Shown here: positions 16,686 through 25,658 of the stretch, one piece after another
Numbering within the stretch: position 1 is the first letter of the stretch
How the letters are laid out: every line of letters begins with the position of its first letter
Assembly (NCBI GenBank): GCA_030066015.1
Contig: JASJCL010000010.1
Span: forward strand, 1 to 64,000
Source: Desulfosarcinaceae bacterium
GTDB lineage: Bacteria; Desulfobacterota; Desulfobacteria; Desulfobacterales; Desulfosarcinaceae
Length of the DNA stretch: 64,000 nucleotides
Direction: 5' to 3'
Translations under genes and position numbers: made by a program
The notes under the pieces: model-generated
What the model saw: the letters and a program-made list of their open reading frames with translations, nothing else
What the model was told of the DNA's origin: nothing
Database searches by the model: none

Positions 16686-18977
16686 ATGGAAACGATTGAA
16701 AAAGCGTTAGAGAATATCAGCCACCACATCGTCAATGTCGACCAGCACCGGCCGATTCCCTTCACGGCCTTCCTGGAGATGACGGTGGCCCAGCCGGAGA
16801 CGATGATCCGCAACGTCTTTCAGGTCTTTCACGACCTGATGAAGACCTACGTGGGGGAGGGCGTCGACGAGTACCCCGACGACCCCGAATCGATCAAATT
16901 CGTCAACTATGATTGCAGCAAGCTCTTTGTGGAGGGTTCGGACAATCCCTTCTTCGCCGACCGCCTGTTCGCCAACCGCCTCATCAAGCATGTCGAGGCC
17001 CTGCGGCTGGGCGCCCAGCAGAACAAGATCTATATTTTCGATGGGCCGCACGGCTGCGGCAAGAGCACCTTTCTCAACAACCTGCTGCGCAAATTTGAGG
17101 AGTACGCCAACACGGACAACGGGCTGCGCTACGAGACCGTCTGGCGCATCACCCCCAACCAGCTCAACGAGGCGCCCACCAACGAGACGGTGGCGATCCT
17201 GGAGCGGCTGCTGCAACTGCAGAAAGAACCCAACCAGGAGCAGTACGAAGCCCTGCGCAGCCGCAGCAAGGAGACGGCCGCCAGCGAGAACTACATCGAA
17301 CTGCCCTGCCCCAGCCACGACAATCCCCTCTTGATGATCCCCAAGCGCCATCGGCGGGACTTTTTCGACGACCTTTTCGCCAACGACGAGTTCAAGTGGA
17401 CCCTGTTCACCGACAAGGCCTTCGAGTGGCTCTTTCGCGACAAGCCATGCACCATCTGCAGCTCCCTCTTCATCTCCCTGATGCGCCAGCTCAGGGACCC
17501 GCGCCGGGTTCTCGATATGATCTACGCCCGGCCTTACAACTTCAATCGTCGCCTGGGCCGCGGGATCAGCGTCTTCAATCCCGGCGATCGACCGTCGAAG
17601 GAGGTCATCCTCAGCAACGAGATGCTCCAGCGGCGCGTCAACACCCTGTTTCGCGACAGCAACCGGGTGCACTATCTCTTCTCGCGCTACGCCAAGACCA
17701 ACAACGGCATCTACGCCCTCATGGACATCAAGTCCCACAATATCGAGCGGCTCATCGAGCTGCACAACATCATCAGCGAGGGCGTTCACAAGGTGGAGGA
17801 TATCGAGGAGAACGTCAATTCCCTCTTCCTCGCCCTGATGAATCCTGAGGACAAGAAGAATATTCAGAATTTTCAATCCTTTGGTGACCGGATCGTCTAC
17901 ATCAACATCCCATACGTGCTCGATCTGCAGACCGAAGTGGAGATCTACCGCAACACCTTCGGCCGCCACATCGAAGACAGCTTTCTGCCCCGCGTGCTGC
18001 ACAATTTCGCCCGGGTCATTATCGCCTCGCGCATGAACATCCGCTCCGAAGCGCTCCTCGAGTGGATCCGCGAGCCCGATAAATACACCAGCTACTGCGA
18101 CAAAAACCTGCAGCTGCTCAAAATGGAGATCTACACCGGCCACATCCCCGTCTGGCTCACCGAGGAGGACCGCAAGCGCCTCACGGCCAAGCGCCGCCGC
18201 CGCATCATCGGGGAGTCGGAAACCGAGGGCAAGCACGGCATCTCGGGGCGCGATTCCCTCAAGATCTTCAATGACTTCTACTCCTCCTACGCCAAGAGCG
18301 GCAAATATATCGACATGGGCATGCTGTGCAAGTTCTTTCACTCCCGCAAAGAGCTCAAGGCCAGCATCCCCGACGGGTTTCTGGACTCCCTGCTCCAGTT
18401 GTACGACTACTCCATCCTCCAGGAGGTCAAGGAGTCGCTCTACTACTACAACGAGGAGCAGATCGCCACCGAGATCCAGAACTACATCTTCGCCGTCAAC
18501 TTCGAGCTGGGCGCGGTGGAGACCTGCACCTACACCGGGGAGCGACTGGAGATCACCGATGAGTATCTGAGCGCCTTCGAAAAACGCGTCCTGGGCAACG
18601 ACAGCTCGCGCGACGAGCGCATGGACCTGCGCCAGGGGGTGCAGAAGGAGTACGCCTCCAAGACCCTTACCCAGGAGATCATGGTGGAGGACAAGCCCCT
18701 CACCGCCACCGAGCTCTTCGACACGCTCCACGAGCGCTATGTGCACAACCTCAAGGAGAAGGTCCTCGACCCCTTCCTCGACAACGAGAACTTCCGCCGC
18801 GCCATCAAGGATTTCGGCAAGGAAGATTTCAAGACCTACGACAAGAAGATCCGCGACGACGTCACCTACCTGATGGAAAACCTGGGCCGCAAGTATCGCT
18901 ACAACGAGAGCGGCGCCCAGGCGATCTGCATGTATGTGATCGACAACGACCTGCCGCAGCGGTTCAACCTGAACTGA
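16686..18977 (+). CDS. Second, divergent PrkA-like ATPase/serine kinase
   Basis: Protein of 763 aa whose layout resembles PrkA but whose sequence differs strongly from the first copy. Walker A is GPHGCGKST (residues 120-128). FVNYDCSKLFVEGSDNPFF precedes it, and the middle contains YINIPYVLDLQTEVEIY, a likely AAA+ sensor region. The C-terminal third, with NFELGAVETCTYTGERLEI and GAQAICMYVIDNDLP, is of the PrkA C-terminal type. A CxxC pair (KPCTIC near 256) may bind metal. It closes the operon, giving two PrkA-type proteins around YhbH and SpoVR. It may phosphorylate a different target or partner with the first copy; this is inference. Confidence 0.8.
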   Translation: METIEKALENISHHIVNVDQHRPIPFTAFLEMTVAQPETMIRNVFQVFHDLMKTYVGEGVDEYPDDPESIKFVNYDCSKLFVEGSDNPFFADRLFANRLIKHVEALRLGAQQNKIYIFDGPHGCGKSTFLNNLLRKFEEYANTDNGLRYETVWRITPNQLNEAPTNETVAILERLLQLQKEPNQEQYEALRSRSKETAASENYIELPCPSHDNPLLMIPKRHRRDFFDDLFANDEFKWTLFTDKAFEWLFRDKPCTICSSLFISLMRQLRDPRRVLDMIYARPYNFNRRLGRGISVFNPGDRPSKEVILSNEMLQRRVNTLFRDSNRVHYLFSRYAKTNNGIYALMDIKSHNIERLIELHNIISEGVHKVEDIEENVNSLFLALMNPEDKKNIQNFQSFGDRIVYINIPYVLDLQTEVEIYRNTFGRHIEDSFLPRVLHNFARVIIASRMNIRSEALLEWIREPDKYTSYCDKNLQLLKMEIYTGHIPVWLTEEDRKRLTAKRRRRIIGESETEGKHGISGRDSLKIFNDFYSSYAKSGKYIDMGMLCKFFHSRKELKASIPDGFLDSLLQLYDYSILQEVKESLYYYNEEQIATEIQNYIFAVNFELGAVETCTYTGERLEITDEYLSAFEKRVLGNDSSRDERMDLRQGVQKEYASKTLTQEIMVEDKPLTATELFDTLHERYVHNLKEKVLDPFLDNENFRRAIKDFGKEDFKTYDKKIRDDVTYLMENLGRKYRYNESGAQAICMYVIDNDLPQRFNLN

Positions 18978-19011
18978 CCCAGGCGGCGCCCACCAAGCGA
19001 GACGACGGTCG

Positions 19012-19656
19012 ATGGAAAAACGGATTCAGTTTCAGTCGGGTTCCCTGCTGCTGGAGGGCCTCTGGCGGCCGGGCCCGACCGGCCAGGCGGTGGTGGTGGC
19101 CCATCCCCACCCCCTTTACGGGGGCGATATGCACAACCCGGTGGTGGCCACCATCGCCGACAGCTTTGCCAGCAAGGGATACGCCACTCTGCGCTTCAAC
19201 TTTCGCGGCACCGGTGGCAGCGAGGGCCGCTACGACGATGGTCCCGGCGAGCGCCAGGACCTGGCCGCGGCCTTGAAATGGGCGCGGCAGCAAAGCGCGG
19301 CGGCGGCCTGTGTGGCGGGCTACTCCTTTGGCGGCTGGGTGGCCGCTGGCGCGGCTGTTGAGGGACATCTCGATGGCGCGCCCCTCTACCTTGTCGCCCC
19401 GCCGGTGGGCTTCATCTCCTTCGATGCGCTTTCAGCGCCGCCGGCGCTGACCGCCGTGGTCGCCGGTACGCGGGACGACATCGCCCCCCTGCCCCAGGTA
19501 CGCGCCCTTCTGGCGCGTTGGCAGGCGGAAGAATTGTTGAGCGTGATCGCGGATTGCGACCATTTCTACAGCGGATGTCTGCCCCGCCTGGCCGAGGCGC
19601 TGGCAAGCCGCATCCCCCCCGCCAAGGCGACGGCCGACCCCGCTGCGGCGCCTTGA
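19012..19656 (+). CDS. Alpha/beta hydrolase
   Basis: Protein of 214 aa with a full small alpha/beta-hydrolase core. The nucleophile elbow is GYSFGG (Ser about residue 104). The probable catalytic Asp is in GTRDDIAP (about 153) and His in DCDHFYSG (about 180). The N-terminal AHPHPLYGGDMHNPVV and FNFRGTGGSEG segments mark the KR or YpfH-like group of dienelactone-hydrolase-type proteins. The substrate is unknown. It begins 34 bp after prkA2 and may be read through from that operon. No signal peptide, so cytoplasmic. Confidence 0.85.
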   Translation: MEKRIQFQSGSLLLEGLWRPGPTGQAVVVAHPHPLYGGDMHNPVVATIADSFASKGYATLRFNFRGTGGSEGRYDDGPGERQDLAAALKWARQQSAAAACVAGYSFGGWVAAGAAVEGHLDGAPLYLVAPPVGFISFDALSAPPALTAVVAGTRDDIAPLPQVRALLARWQAEELLSVIADCDHFYSGCLPRLAEALASRIPPAKATADPAAAP

Positions 19657-19956
19657 CAAGGCCGCCGGGCCTGACCTAGGATGAGAAGAGGCAATCGACA
19701 TCAAGGTCCCCTGACGCGCCGAGCACGAACCTGCCGCACCACCGCGTCCGACACTGCCGCCGCCGCAAGCGCCTGTGCGTATCCCTAGACTTGCCACGCG
19801 ACCGAAGCGCTCTCCCGATCTGTCGACCCCAACTGCCAATCCTCCGCCTTCGTCTCCTGAATGCCGGCGCCCCAACGCCTGCCTGGACCACTTCCTGGGT
19901 TTCGGGGTCTGTCCCTGGAATACGGGAACGCTCCGGCGGCATGAGAGGAGGTCGTC
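19657..19956. other. 300-bp gap with no recognised feature
   Basis: This stretch lies between the hydrolase and the cytidylate-kinase-like gene. I saw no convincing gene, promoter pair or hairpin with a T tract. A strong ribosome-binding site, GAGGAGG, marks its right end. Confidence 0.5.
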
Positions 19957-20625
19957 ATGCAAACCAAGACCCGCCCCATTCACCAGCTCATCGACGAGCA
20001 GGTCCGCAAGTGGAATCTCACCCAGGCCGCCAAAAAGGAAGCGCCGCCGCCGCGACCGGTGATCACCCTCAGCCGGGAGCCCGGATCGGGCGGACGGCTC
20101 GTGGCCCAGGGCATCGCCGAGCGCCTGGGCCTGGACCTCTTCCATCAGGAGGTACTGCACGCCATGGCGTCCAGCGCCAAGGTGGGTACCCAGGTGTTGG
20201 CCACCTTGGATGAGAGGGGGCTCAACATGCTCGAAGACTGGATGGCGGCCCTGGTCAACGAACGCCATCTGTGGCCCGACGAATATGCCCGCCATCTGAT
20301 CAAGGTGGTCGGCGCCATCAGCCGCCATGGCAAAGCCGTTCTGGTCGGGCGGGGGGCCAATTTCATCCTGCCGGCCGACCGGCGCTTTCGCATCCGTGTG
20401 GTGGCACCCCTCGATTTCCGCGTTCAGAGCGTGGCGCACACCCACGATCTCAAAATAGAGGAGGCCCGCCGTCGGGTCACCCGCACCGATGCCGACCGCA
20501 AGGCCTTTGTTCGCAAATACTTCAACGCCAATATCGCCGATCCCATGAACTACGACATGGTGCTCAATACCAGCGTCCTGAGTATCGACAGCGCCGTGGC
20601 AGCCGCCTGCGCCGCGTTTGAATAG
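19957..20625 (+). CDS. Cytidylate kinase-like family protein
   Basis: Protein of 222 aa of the cytidylate kinase-like (AAA_33/Cytidylate_kin2) family. The phosphate-binding loop is SREPGSGGRLVAQ (about 39-51), followed by ERLGLDLFHQEVL. A later VLVGRGANFIL segment (about 128) and RVVAPLDFRVQSV are characteristic. The long disordered N-terminus (1-33) sets it apart from true Cmk. Members are frequent in Desulfobacterota, and their substrate is not established. GAGGAGG precedes the ATG, and a hairpin follows the stop. Confidence 0.85.
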   Translation: MQTKTRPIHQLIDEQVRKWNLTQAAKKEAPPPRPVITLSREPGSGGRLVAQGIAERLGLDLFHQEVLHAMASSAKVGTQVLATLDERGLNMLEDWMAALVNERHLWPDEYARHLIKVVGAISRHGKAVLVGRGANFILPADRRFRIRVVAPLDFRVQSVAHTHDLKIEEARRRVTRTDADRKAFVRKYFNANIADPMNYDMVLNTSVLSIDSAVAAACAAFE

Positions 20626-20638
20626 CGCCATAGCGGAA

Positions 20639-20662
20639 GGGACCCCGCAGGCTGCGGGGCCC
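20639..20662 (+). terminator. Hairpin after the cytidylate-kinase-like gene
   Basis: CCCCGCA (20643-20649) pairs with TGCGGGG (20653-20659) around a GGC loop, and GGG/CCC adds three outer pairs past a bulged A. Only three T residues follow, so it is a moderate terminator candidate. Confidence 0.6.
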
Positions 20663-20808
20663 CGTTTACGGCGGGCCCGCTGCAAAATGCCGGGTTTGGA
20701 TGAGGTGTGCGGCCGGGTCACAAGGCGCCCTAAAGTCCGGTCCGCTTTCTGCCGATCCTTTAGATAATCGACTTTTCGTTCGCCAACGACGGCAGAAAGA
20801 GCGCACCC

Positions 20809-21627
20809 TTGATCGCAGAGAGACCCGAGATTCGGGGCCCCGAGGCCCCCCATGGCATCCATCCGGTAGGCGGACGTGAAGACGCGCACCGAGAGGCCCA
20901 GGAGCGGCCGTCGCGATCACCCTCGCCGACCGGGACGCTGCCCCTGCCCGAGGACCGGGTCAGCCTTGGCGAGCGCAGTAACGATCCCAACGAGCTGCCG
21001 GCAGTCGGACCCCGCATCGGCCCATCACCCCAAATGCCCGCCGCACCCGCCGACGTGACGCCGCCGCTGGGAGCACCCCAGGGCCAAGAGGATGGGGCAG
21101 CGACCTCGGATAGCCAGAAGGCGGCGCAGGTCCGCGACCTCAAACAGCGTGACGCCGAGGTCAAAGCCCACGAGCAGGCCCACCTGGCGGCAGGGGGTGG
21201 CCTCGTCCAGGGCGCGGCCAGTTACACCTACGAAAAGGGCCCTGACGGCGCGATGTACGCGGTCGGGGGAGAGGTGAAGATCGATACCGCTCCCGCCAGG
21301 ACGCCGGAGCAGACCATCCGCAAGGCCCAGCAGATCCGCCGGGCGGCGCTGGCGCCGGCCCAGCCCTCCGCCACCGACCGCGCCGTGGCGGCGGCCGCCG
21401 CTCAGATGGAGGCCCAGGCCAAGGCTGAGAAAACCCGTGAAGCGGCCGAGGGTGAGGAACCCCAGCGTACCGAAGCGGCCACATCTGCAAGGGATACCAC
21501 TGAAGCGGATCGTTTCACCGTGGAGGAGGACGCCCCGACGCGCCCCTTCACGGCACCCGCCATTCACGCCTACCAGAGGACCGCCACCGCCCAACCCGCC
21601 CCACGGACGCTCAGCACCTTCGTATGA
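20809..21627 (+). CDS. SprA-related family protein, putative metalloprotease
   Basis: Protein of 272 aa. Residues about 105-195 match the SprA-related family (putative metalloprotease CJM1_0395 type): LKQRDAEVKAHEQAHLAAGG, SYTYEKGPDGAMYAVGGEV, then TIRKAQQIRRAALAPAQPS. HEQAH fits the HExxH zinc-protease motif. The N-terminal 100 residues and the tail are low-complexity, rich in Pro, Glu and Ala, and probably disordered. Start is a TTG with AAAGAG upstream; no in-frame ATG lies early in the protein. No signal peptide. Catalysis has not been shown for this family, so protease is a motif-based guess. Confidence 0.8.
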   Translation: MIAERPEIRGPEAPHGIHPVGGREDAHREAQERPSRSPSPTGTLPLPEDRVSLGERSNDPNELPAVGPRIGPSPQMPAAPADVTPPLGAPQGQEDGAATSDSQKAAQVRDLKQRDAEVKAHEQAHLAAGGGLVQGAASYTYEKGPDGAMYAVGGEVKIDTAPARTPEQTIRKAQQIRRAALAPAQPSATDRAVAAAAAQMEAQAKAEKTREAAEGEEPQRTEAATSARDTTEADRFTVEEDAPTRPFTAPAIHAYQRTATAQPAPRTLSTFV

Positions 21628-21768
21628 CCCTCACATCCGATCGTCAGGTGTCACCGCGGTGAATCGCCAATCGTTTTGGTGGAATCGTTGAAGCGCTGGG
21701 GAACCCAGGCCATCACCGAGTTCGACTGAGGGGGGGTAGGCACGCCGCTGCGGAAATGCCGTCTGGGC

Positions 21769-22686
21769 TTAAATGTCCGCTCCCAGCGGCGCCGCTGTCG
21801 GTTTGGCAAAAAAGCCGTACAGCTGGGACATGAGCATGCCGCCCAGCATCAGCGCGCAGCCCAGCATCCCGCGCATGCTCATCACCTCTCCCAGTACCAG
21901 CCAGCCGCCCAGGGCGGCAAAAACCGACTCGAGGCTCAGCAGAATGGCCGCATGGGCGGGGTGGGCATGCCGCTGCCCCACGATCTGGAGGGTGTAGGCC
22001 ACCCCCACAGAGAGGGCGCCGCCATAGAGGATGGGCAGGGCGGCCGACCACAGGCCGGCCAGGGTGGTGGTCTCGACCATCAGACCGACAAGGAGGCTAA
22101 GGAGGGCGCAGGCCAGGTATTGGAAGAGGGCCAGCCGGCTGGCCTCCATCCGGCTGGCGTAGCGCCCCACGATGTGAACGTGGATGGCCCAGAAAAAAGC
22201 GCCCACGAGGACCAGCAGGTCCCCGTAGGCGATGGTCATGGCATCGGTGACGCTGAGCAGATAGAGGCCCAGAGCGGCCAGAACGGCGCCCAGCCAGGTG
22301 CCGGCGTTGGTGCGCGCCCCCAAGGCAAGGCCCAATATGGGAACGATGACCACATAGAGGCCGGTGATAAACCCGGCATTCCCGGCGGTGGTGTAGACCA
22401 GGCCTACCTGCTGAAGCGAAGCGCCCAAAAAAAGCACCCCGCCCGCAAGCGCTCCCACCCACAAGCCGTTGGCGCTCTGACCGGCGCTGGCCCGAGGAGG
22501 GGGGGTGGCGGCGCGGGCACGCAAGAAAACGGGCACCAGCACCAAGGCGCCCAATAGGAAACGGATGCCGTTGAATATGAAGGGGCCGATGTGGTCCATC
22601 CCCATGCGCTGGGCCACGAAAGCGAAGCCCCAGATAAGGGCGGTCAACAGCAGCAACCCGTCCGATTTCATCTCCTGCGATGGCAT
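21769..22686 (-). CDS. EamA/DMT-family transporter
   Basis: Integral membrane protein of about 305 aa with ten predicted hydrophobic helices in two EamA repeats. The N-terminal repeat begins with LLLLTALIWGFAFVAQR (about 10-26). Each repeat has the Gly-rich and Pro/Glu pattern of the family, for example LESVFAALGGWLVLGE in the second. DMT exporters move amino acids, nucleosides or other small metabolites; the substrate is unknown. The ATG at 22686 with GGTGG upstream is preferred over a start 27 codons earlier, whose added residues are basic and not membrane-like. No clear operon partner. Confidence 0.87.
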   Translation of the reverse strand: MPSQEMKSDGLLLLTALIWGFAFVAQRMGMDHIGPFIFNGIRFLLGALVLVPVFLRARAATPPPRASAGQSANGLWVGALAGGVLFLGASLQQVGLVYTTAGNAGFITGLYVVIVPILGLALGARTNAGTWLGAVLAALGLYLLSVTDAMTIAYGDLLVLVGAFFWAIHVHIVGRYASRMEASRLALFQYLACALLSLLVGLMVETTTLAGLWSAALPILYGGALSVGVAYTLQIVGQRHAHPAHAAILLSLESVFAALGGWLVLGEVMSMRGMLGCALMLGGMLMSQLYGFFAKPTAAPLGADI

Positions 22687-22829
22687 AGGTCCACCCACTT
22701 TCCCCCAGCCGGCGGCCATCAACAGAGCGCTGACCCGCCGTTGCCGTTTTAACAATCGGCCCCTCATAAACCAATCCCACCCTGAAGTAAAGGTGGGATT
22801 GAAAGGCCACCGTCACGGAGCGTGGACGC

Positions 22830-23009
22830 TCAGCCCGATCGTTCCGGTGCCTCGTTGCTGCACGTGTTGGTGATGTCGCAGGCGCTGCATCCGCAACCAC
22901 CGGCGCAGGCGCTGGTTTGGGCAGCGGCCGCTTTGAACCCCCGGTAGAAGCGACAAATCAAATAGGCGGCCGCCAGGGCGACGATGATGGCGATAAGGAT
23001 GGTTTCCAT
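22830..23009 (-). CDS. FeoB-associated Cys-rich membrane protein
   Basis: Peptide of 59 aa with an N-terminal membrane segment, METILIAIIVALAAAYLICR, followed by a Cys-rich tail, CAGGCGCSACDITNTC. This is the standard FeoB-associated small protein (FeoB_associated family), coded 19 bp downstream of feoB on the same strand. The cysteines may bind iron or an Fe-S cluster near the FeoB pore, which is inferred from context. It is short and easily missed in annotation. A possible longer start at 23078 would run back into feoB and is not supported. Confidence 0.87.
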   Translation of the reverse strand: METILIAIIVALAAAYLICRFYRGFKAAAAQTSACAGGCGCSACDITNTCSNEAPERSG

Positions 23010-23028
23010 CGGCGATCTCCTCGACGGT

Positions 23029-25233
23029 TCAGAGCCCCAGCAGCGTACCGGCCTGATAGACCAAGACGGCCACGCCAAAGGCGAACACGGTGTTGAAAAG
23101 GATGGAGAAGGCCCCCCAGCGCCAGGAGCCGGCCTCGCGGGCGATGCAGACCACCGAGACGAAGCAGGGGCTGTAGAACATGACGAAAAGAATCAGGCAG
23201 ATGGCGGTCAAGGGCCGCCAGCCGGGTGCACGGCTCAGCCGGTCGGCGAGGGAGGTCGAGGCTTCCGGGTCGACCTCTCCGAGGGAGTAGGCCGTGCCCA
23301 AGGTGGAGATCACCACCTCCTTGGCGGCGAATCCGCCCACGAGGGCAATGTTGGTGCGCCAATCGAAACCCGCCCAGCGGCTCAGCCCCTCCAGGGCGGT
23401 GCCCATGCGACCGGCCAGAGAGTGGCGCAGGGCGGCCTCGGCCTCGTGAAAATCGACCTGGGCCAAAGTCGCCGCCATATCGGAGGCCTGGCTGTCGGTG
23501 ATCGCAGCCCGCTGGTGGGCGTAGTCCTGTGCCACCTCGGCGGGCAGGCGGGGAAAGGTCATGATGGCCCAGAGGACCACCGAGATGGCCAGAATGACGG
23601 TGCCGGCCTTGCGGATGTACTGCCAGGTGCGCTCCCAGGTGTGGATCGCCAGGCCTCTGAAAGTGGGCCAGCGATAGGGGGGCAGCTCCATCACGAAGGG
23701 GGTTGGCGGGCCGCTGATCACGGTGCTGCGCAGGAGTCTGGCCACCAGCAGGGCGCCCGCCCAGGAGACGAGGGTGATGAGAAACATCATCAGCGCCTGG
23801 TGGGCGGCGAAAAAGGCCCCCACCAGCAACGCGAACACCGGCAGTTTGGCACCGCAGTTCATGAAGGGGACCGTGAGCAGGGTGGCCAGACGCTCCTTTG
23901 GAGATTTGAGGGTTCGGCTGGCCATGACCCCGGGCACGGCACAGCCGCCGGCGATGCCGCCCGAGACGATAAAGGCCATCACCGAGGATCCGTGCAGGCC
24001 GAAGATGCGAAAGACCCGGTCCAGCATGAAGGCGACCCGGGCCAGGTAGCCGCTGTCCTCGAGGAAGGCGATCCCCAGGAACATGAAGAGGATCAGTGGT
24101 ACGAAACCCAGCACCCCGCCAACCCCGTCGATGATGCCCGAAAGCAGGAGGGACTTGAGGAGCCCATCGGCGAGGTGGCCGTCCACGAGGGACCCCAGCC
24201 ATCCGAAGACGCCCTCCAGGAGGGCGACCGGCGTTTCGCTGACGGCGAAAGTGAACTGGTAGAGTCCCCAGATGACGGCCAGCATGAGGAGCGGGCCGAC
24301 GAAGCGGTGGGCCAACACCTGGTCGAGGCGATCGGAAATCTCCAGACGACTGTGGTCGGCGGTCTGGCGCAAGACGCCCTTGGCCATCAGCGAGCGGATG
24401 TACCCATAGCGATAGTCGGCGATGACGGCTTCCGGATAGGTGTCGAGGGTCTGTTTGAGGTGACGCGCCAGGGGGGCCATCATGGCGTCGAGCTCCGCGA
24501 CAACGTCGGGATCGGCCATCTCCCCCTGGCAACGGAGCTGTTCATCGTTTTCCAAGAATTTAAGGGCCACCCACTCGGGCCGGTGATCTGCCGTGAGGAA
24601 GCGGTGCGCCGCGATATGGGCCGACATCTGTTTCAGCACCGGGTCGATATCGGGACCATAGGTGATCTCCAGCGGCCGGCGACCATCGGCCCCCGCCTGG
24701 CGAACCGCGTCCAGGGCCGCCTGCATGAGGGACTCCTTGCCTTCGCCCCGGCGGGCGACGGTGGGGACGATCGCGATGCCGAGCAGGTTGGCCAACCGCG
24801 CCACATCGATCTCGATCCCCTTGGCGGCGGCCACATCCATCATGTTCAGCGCCATGCAGACGGGTACGCCCATCTCCATGAACTGCAGCGTGAGATAGAG
24901 GTTGCGCTCCAAATTGGTGGCATCCACGATGTTGACCACGAGCGCTGGCCGCTCCTTGACGATGAAGTCGCGGGCCACCACCTCCTCCAGCGAATAGGCC
25001 GTCAGCGAATAGGTGCCCGGCAGGTCCACCAGGTGCAGCCGGTGGTTCTCGAGGGTGTAGCTGCCCGTCTTTTTCTCGACGGTCACACCGGGATAGTTGC
25101 CCACATGTTGCCGGGCACCGGTGAGGGCGTTGAAGAGGGTGGTTTTGCCGCAATTGGGATTGCCGGCCAGGGCGATGGTCGTTTGGGCGAAGGGGCCCTG
25201 GTTCAAGGCCGCTTGAGACCCGGATGCGTCCAT
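23029..25233 (-). CDS. feoB: Ferrous iron transport protein B
   Basis: Inner-membrane Fe2+ transporter of about 734 aa. The N-terminal G domain has the P-loop GNPNCGKT (residues 24-31), the switch motif GNYPGVTVEK, DLPGTYSL and NMMD as the G4-like motif. After a helical GDI-like spacer come the membrane Gate motifs, including CAVPGVMASRTL and NCGAKLPVF, which carry the conserved pore cysteines. The ATG at 25233 follows the feoA stop by one base; an in-frame TTG at 25245 is possible. The operon is feoA-feoB-Cys-rich peptide, opposite a DtxR-type regulator. Confidence 0.96.
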   Translation of the reverse strand: MDASGSQAALNQGPFAQTTIALAGNPNCGKTTLFNALTGARQHVGNYPGVTVEKKTGSYTLENHRLHLVDLPGTYSLTAYSLEEVVARDFIVKERPALVVNIVDATNLERNLYLTLQFMEMGVPVCMALNMMDVAAAKGIEIDVARLANLLGIAIVPTVARRGEGKESLMQAALDAVRQAGADGRRPLEITYGPDIDPVLKQMSAHIAAHRFLTADHRPEWVALKFLENDEQLRCQGEMADPDVVAELDAMMAPLARHLKQTLDTYPEAVIADYRYGYIRSLMAKGVLRQTADHSRLEISDRLDQVLAHRFVGPLLMLAVIWGLYQFTFAVSETPVALLEGVFGWLGSLVDGHLADGLLKSLLLSGIIDGVGGVLGFVPLILFMFLGIAFLEDSGYLARVAFMLDRVFRIFGLHGSSVMAFIVSGGIAGGCAVPGVMASRTLKSPKERLATLLTVPFMNCGAKLPVFALLVGAFFAAHQALMMFLITLVSWAGALLVARLLRSTVISGPPTPFVMELPPYRWPTFRGLAIHTWERTWQYIRKAGTVILAISVVLWAIMTFPRLPAEVAQDYAHQRAAITDSQASDMAATLAQVDFHEAEAALRHSLAGRMGTALEGLSRWAGFDWRTNIALVGGFAAKEVVISTLGTAYSLGEVDPEASTSLADRLSRAPGWRPLTAICLILFVMFYSPCFVSVVCIAREAGSWRWGAFSILFNTVFAFGVAVLVYQAGTLLGL

Positions 25234-25234
25234 A

Positions 25235-25471
25235 TCAGTTGTCAACCTCCACTTGGATGTAGTCCGCTTCGTTGTTGCGAAGGGTTAGGGTGAAGCCCAT
25301 GACCCTGAGGGCCACCGGGTCCTTCAAGGGCGCGCGCCCCTGGATGGTGATCGTCGTGCCGGGTACCAGGCCCATGTCCCGGATACGCCGGCCCAGTTCG
25401 CCGCTGGCGGTCACGGCCGCAATGGTGCCGCTCTGATGTCGTTTCATTGATCTCAGATTCTGGGTGGTCAA
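25235..25471 (-). CDS. feoA: FeoA-domain protein
   Basis: Small SH3-like protein of 78 aa that assists FeoB in ferrous iron uptake. It shows the FeoA pattern: RIRDMGLVPGTTITIQGRAP, then DPVALRVMGFTLTLRNNEA. The best start is the TTG at 25471, with GAGGAG five bases upstream; an internal ATG seven codons later has no ribosome-binding site. Its stop abuts the feoB start, so the two are translationally coupled. Confidence 0.93.
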   Translation of the reverse strand: MTTQNLRSMKRHQSGTIAAVTASGELGRRIRDMGLVPGTTITIQGRAPLKDPVALRVMGFTLTLRNNEADYIQVEVDN

Positions 25472-25505
25472 GGTCGCTCCTCAAATAGGGTTGTGTGGGG
25501 AGTTT

Positions 25506-25532
25506 GCTATACCTAACTTTTTTACATGTCAA
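25506..25532 (-). promoter_or_regulatory. Candidate feoA promoter with DtxR-like half site
   Basis: Read on the minus strand, a perfect TTGACA (25527-25532) is followed by TTAGGTATAGC in the spacer and -10 region. A -10 TAGCAA at 17-bp spacing or TATAGC at 15-bp spacing is possible. TTAGGTATAGC resembles half of the DtxR/IdeR iron box TTAGGTTAGSCTAACCTAA, and the other half is poor. It would fit iron control by the divergent DtxR protein. Confidence 0.4.
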
Positions 25533-25559
25533 CAAGAATCTTCAGGTAAGGCGTTTTTT

Positions 25560-25573
25560 TCAGGTTGCCCTGA
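25560..25573. repeat. Small inverted repeat in the feoA/dtxR intergenic region
   Basis: TCAGG and CCTGA are separated by four bases, giving a 14-bp dyad. A related TTCAGGTAAGGC lies just to the left (25540-25551), so the area has tandem half sites. It could be an operator for the divergent genes; the regulator is unknown. Confidence 0.3.
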
Positions 25574-25658
25574 TGAAGGGCCGCATGGTATGAGGCCCAC
25601 ACGTCTGCATCGCGGGGCGATCTGACTTGCGGAAAGATTTGCATCAAAGGGGGGGGAA

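Noticed and set aside
16707..18746. 679-codon minus-strand frame opposite the second PrkA-like gene
   Set aside because: Same reason: repetitive Leu, Gly and Asp runs that mirror sense codons and no recognisable domain.
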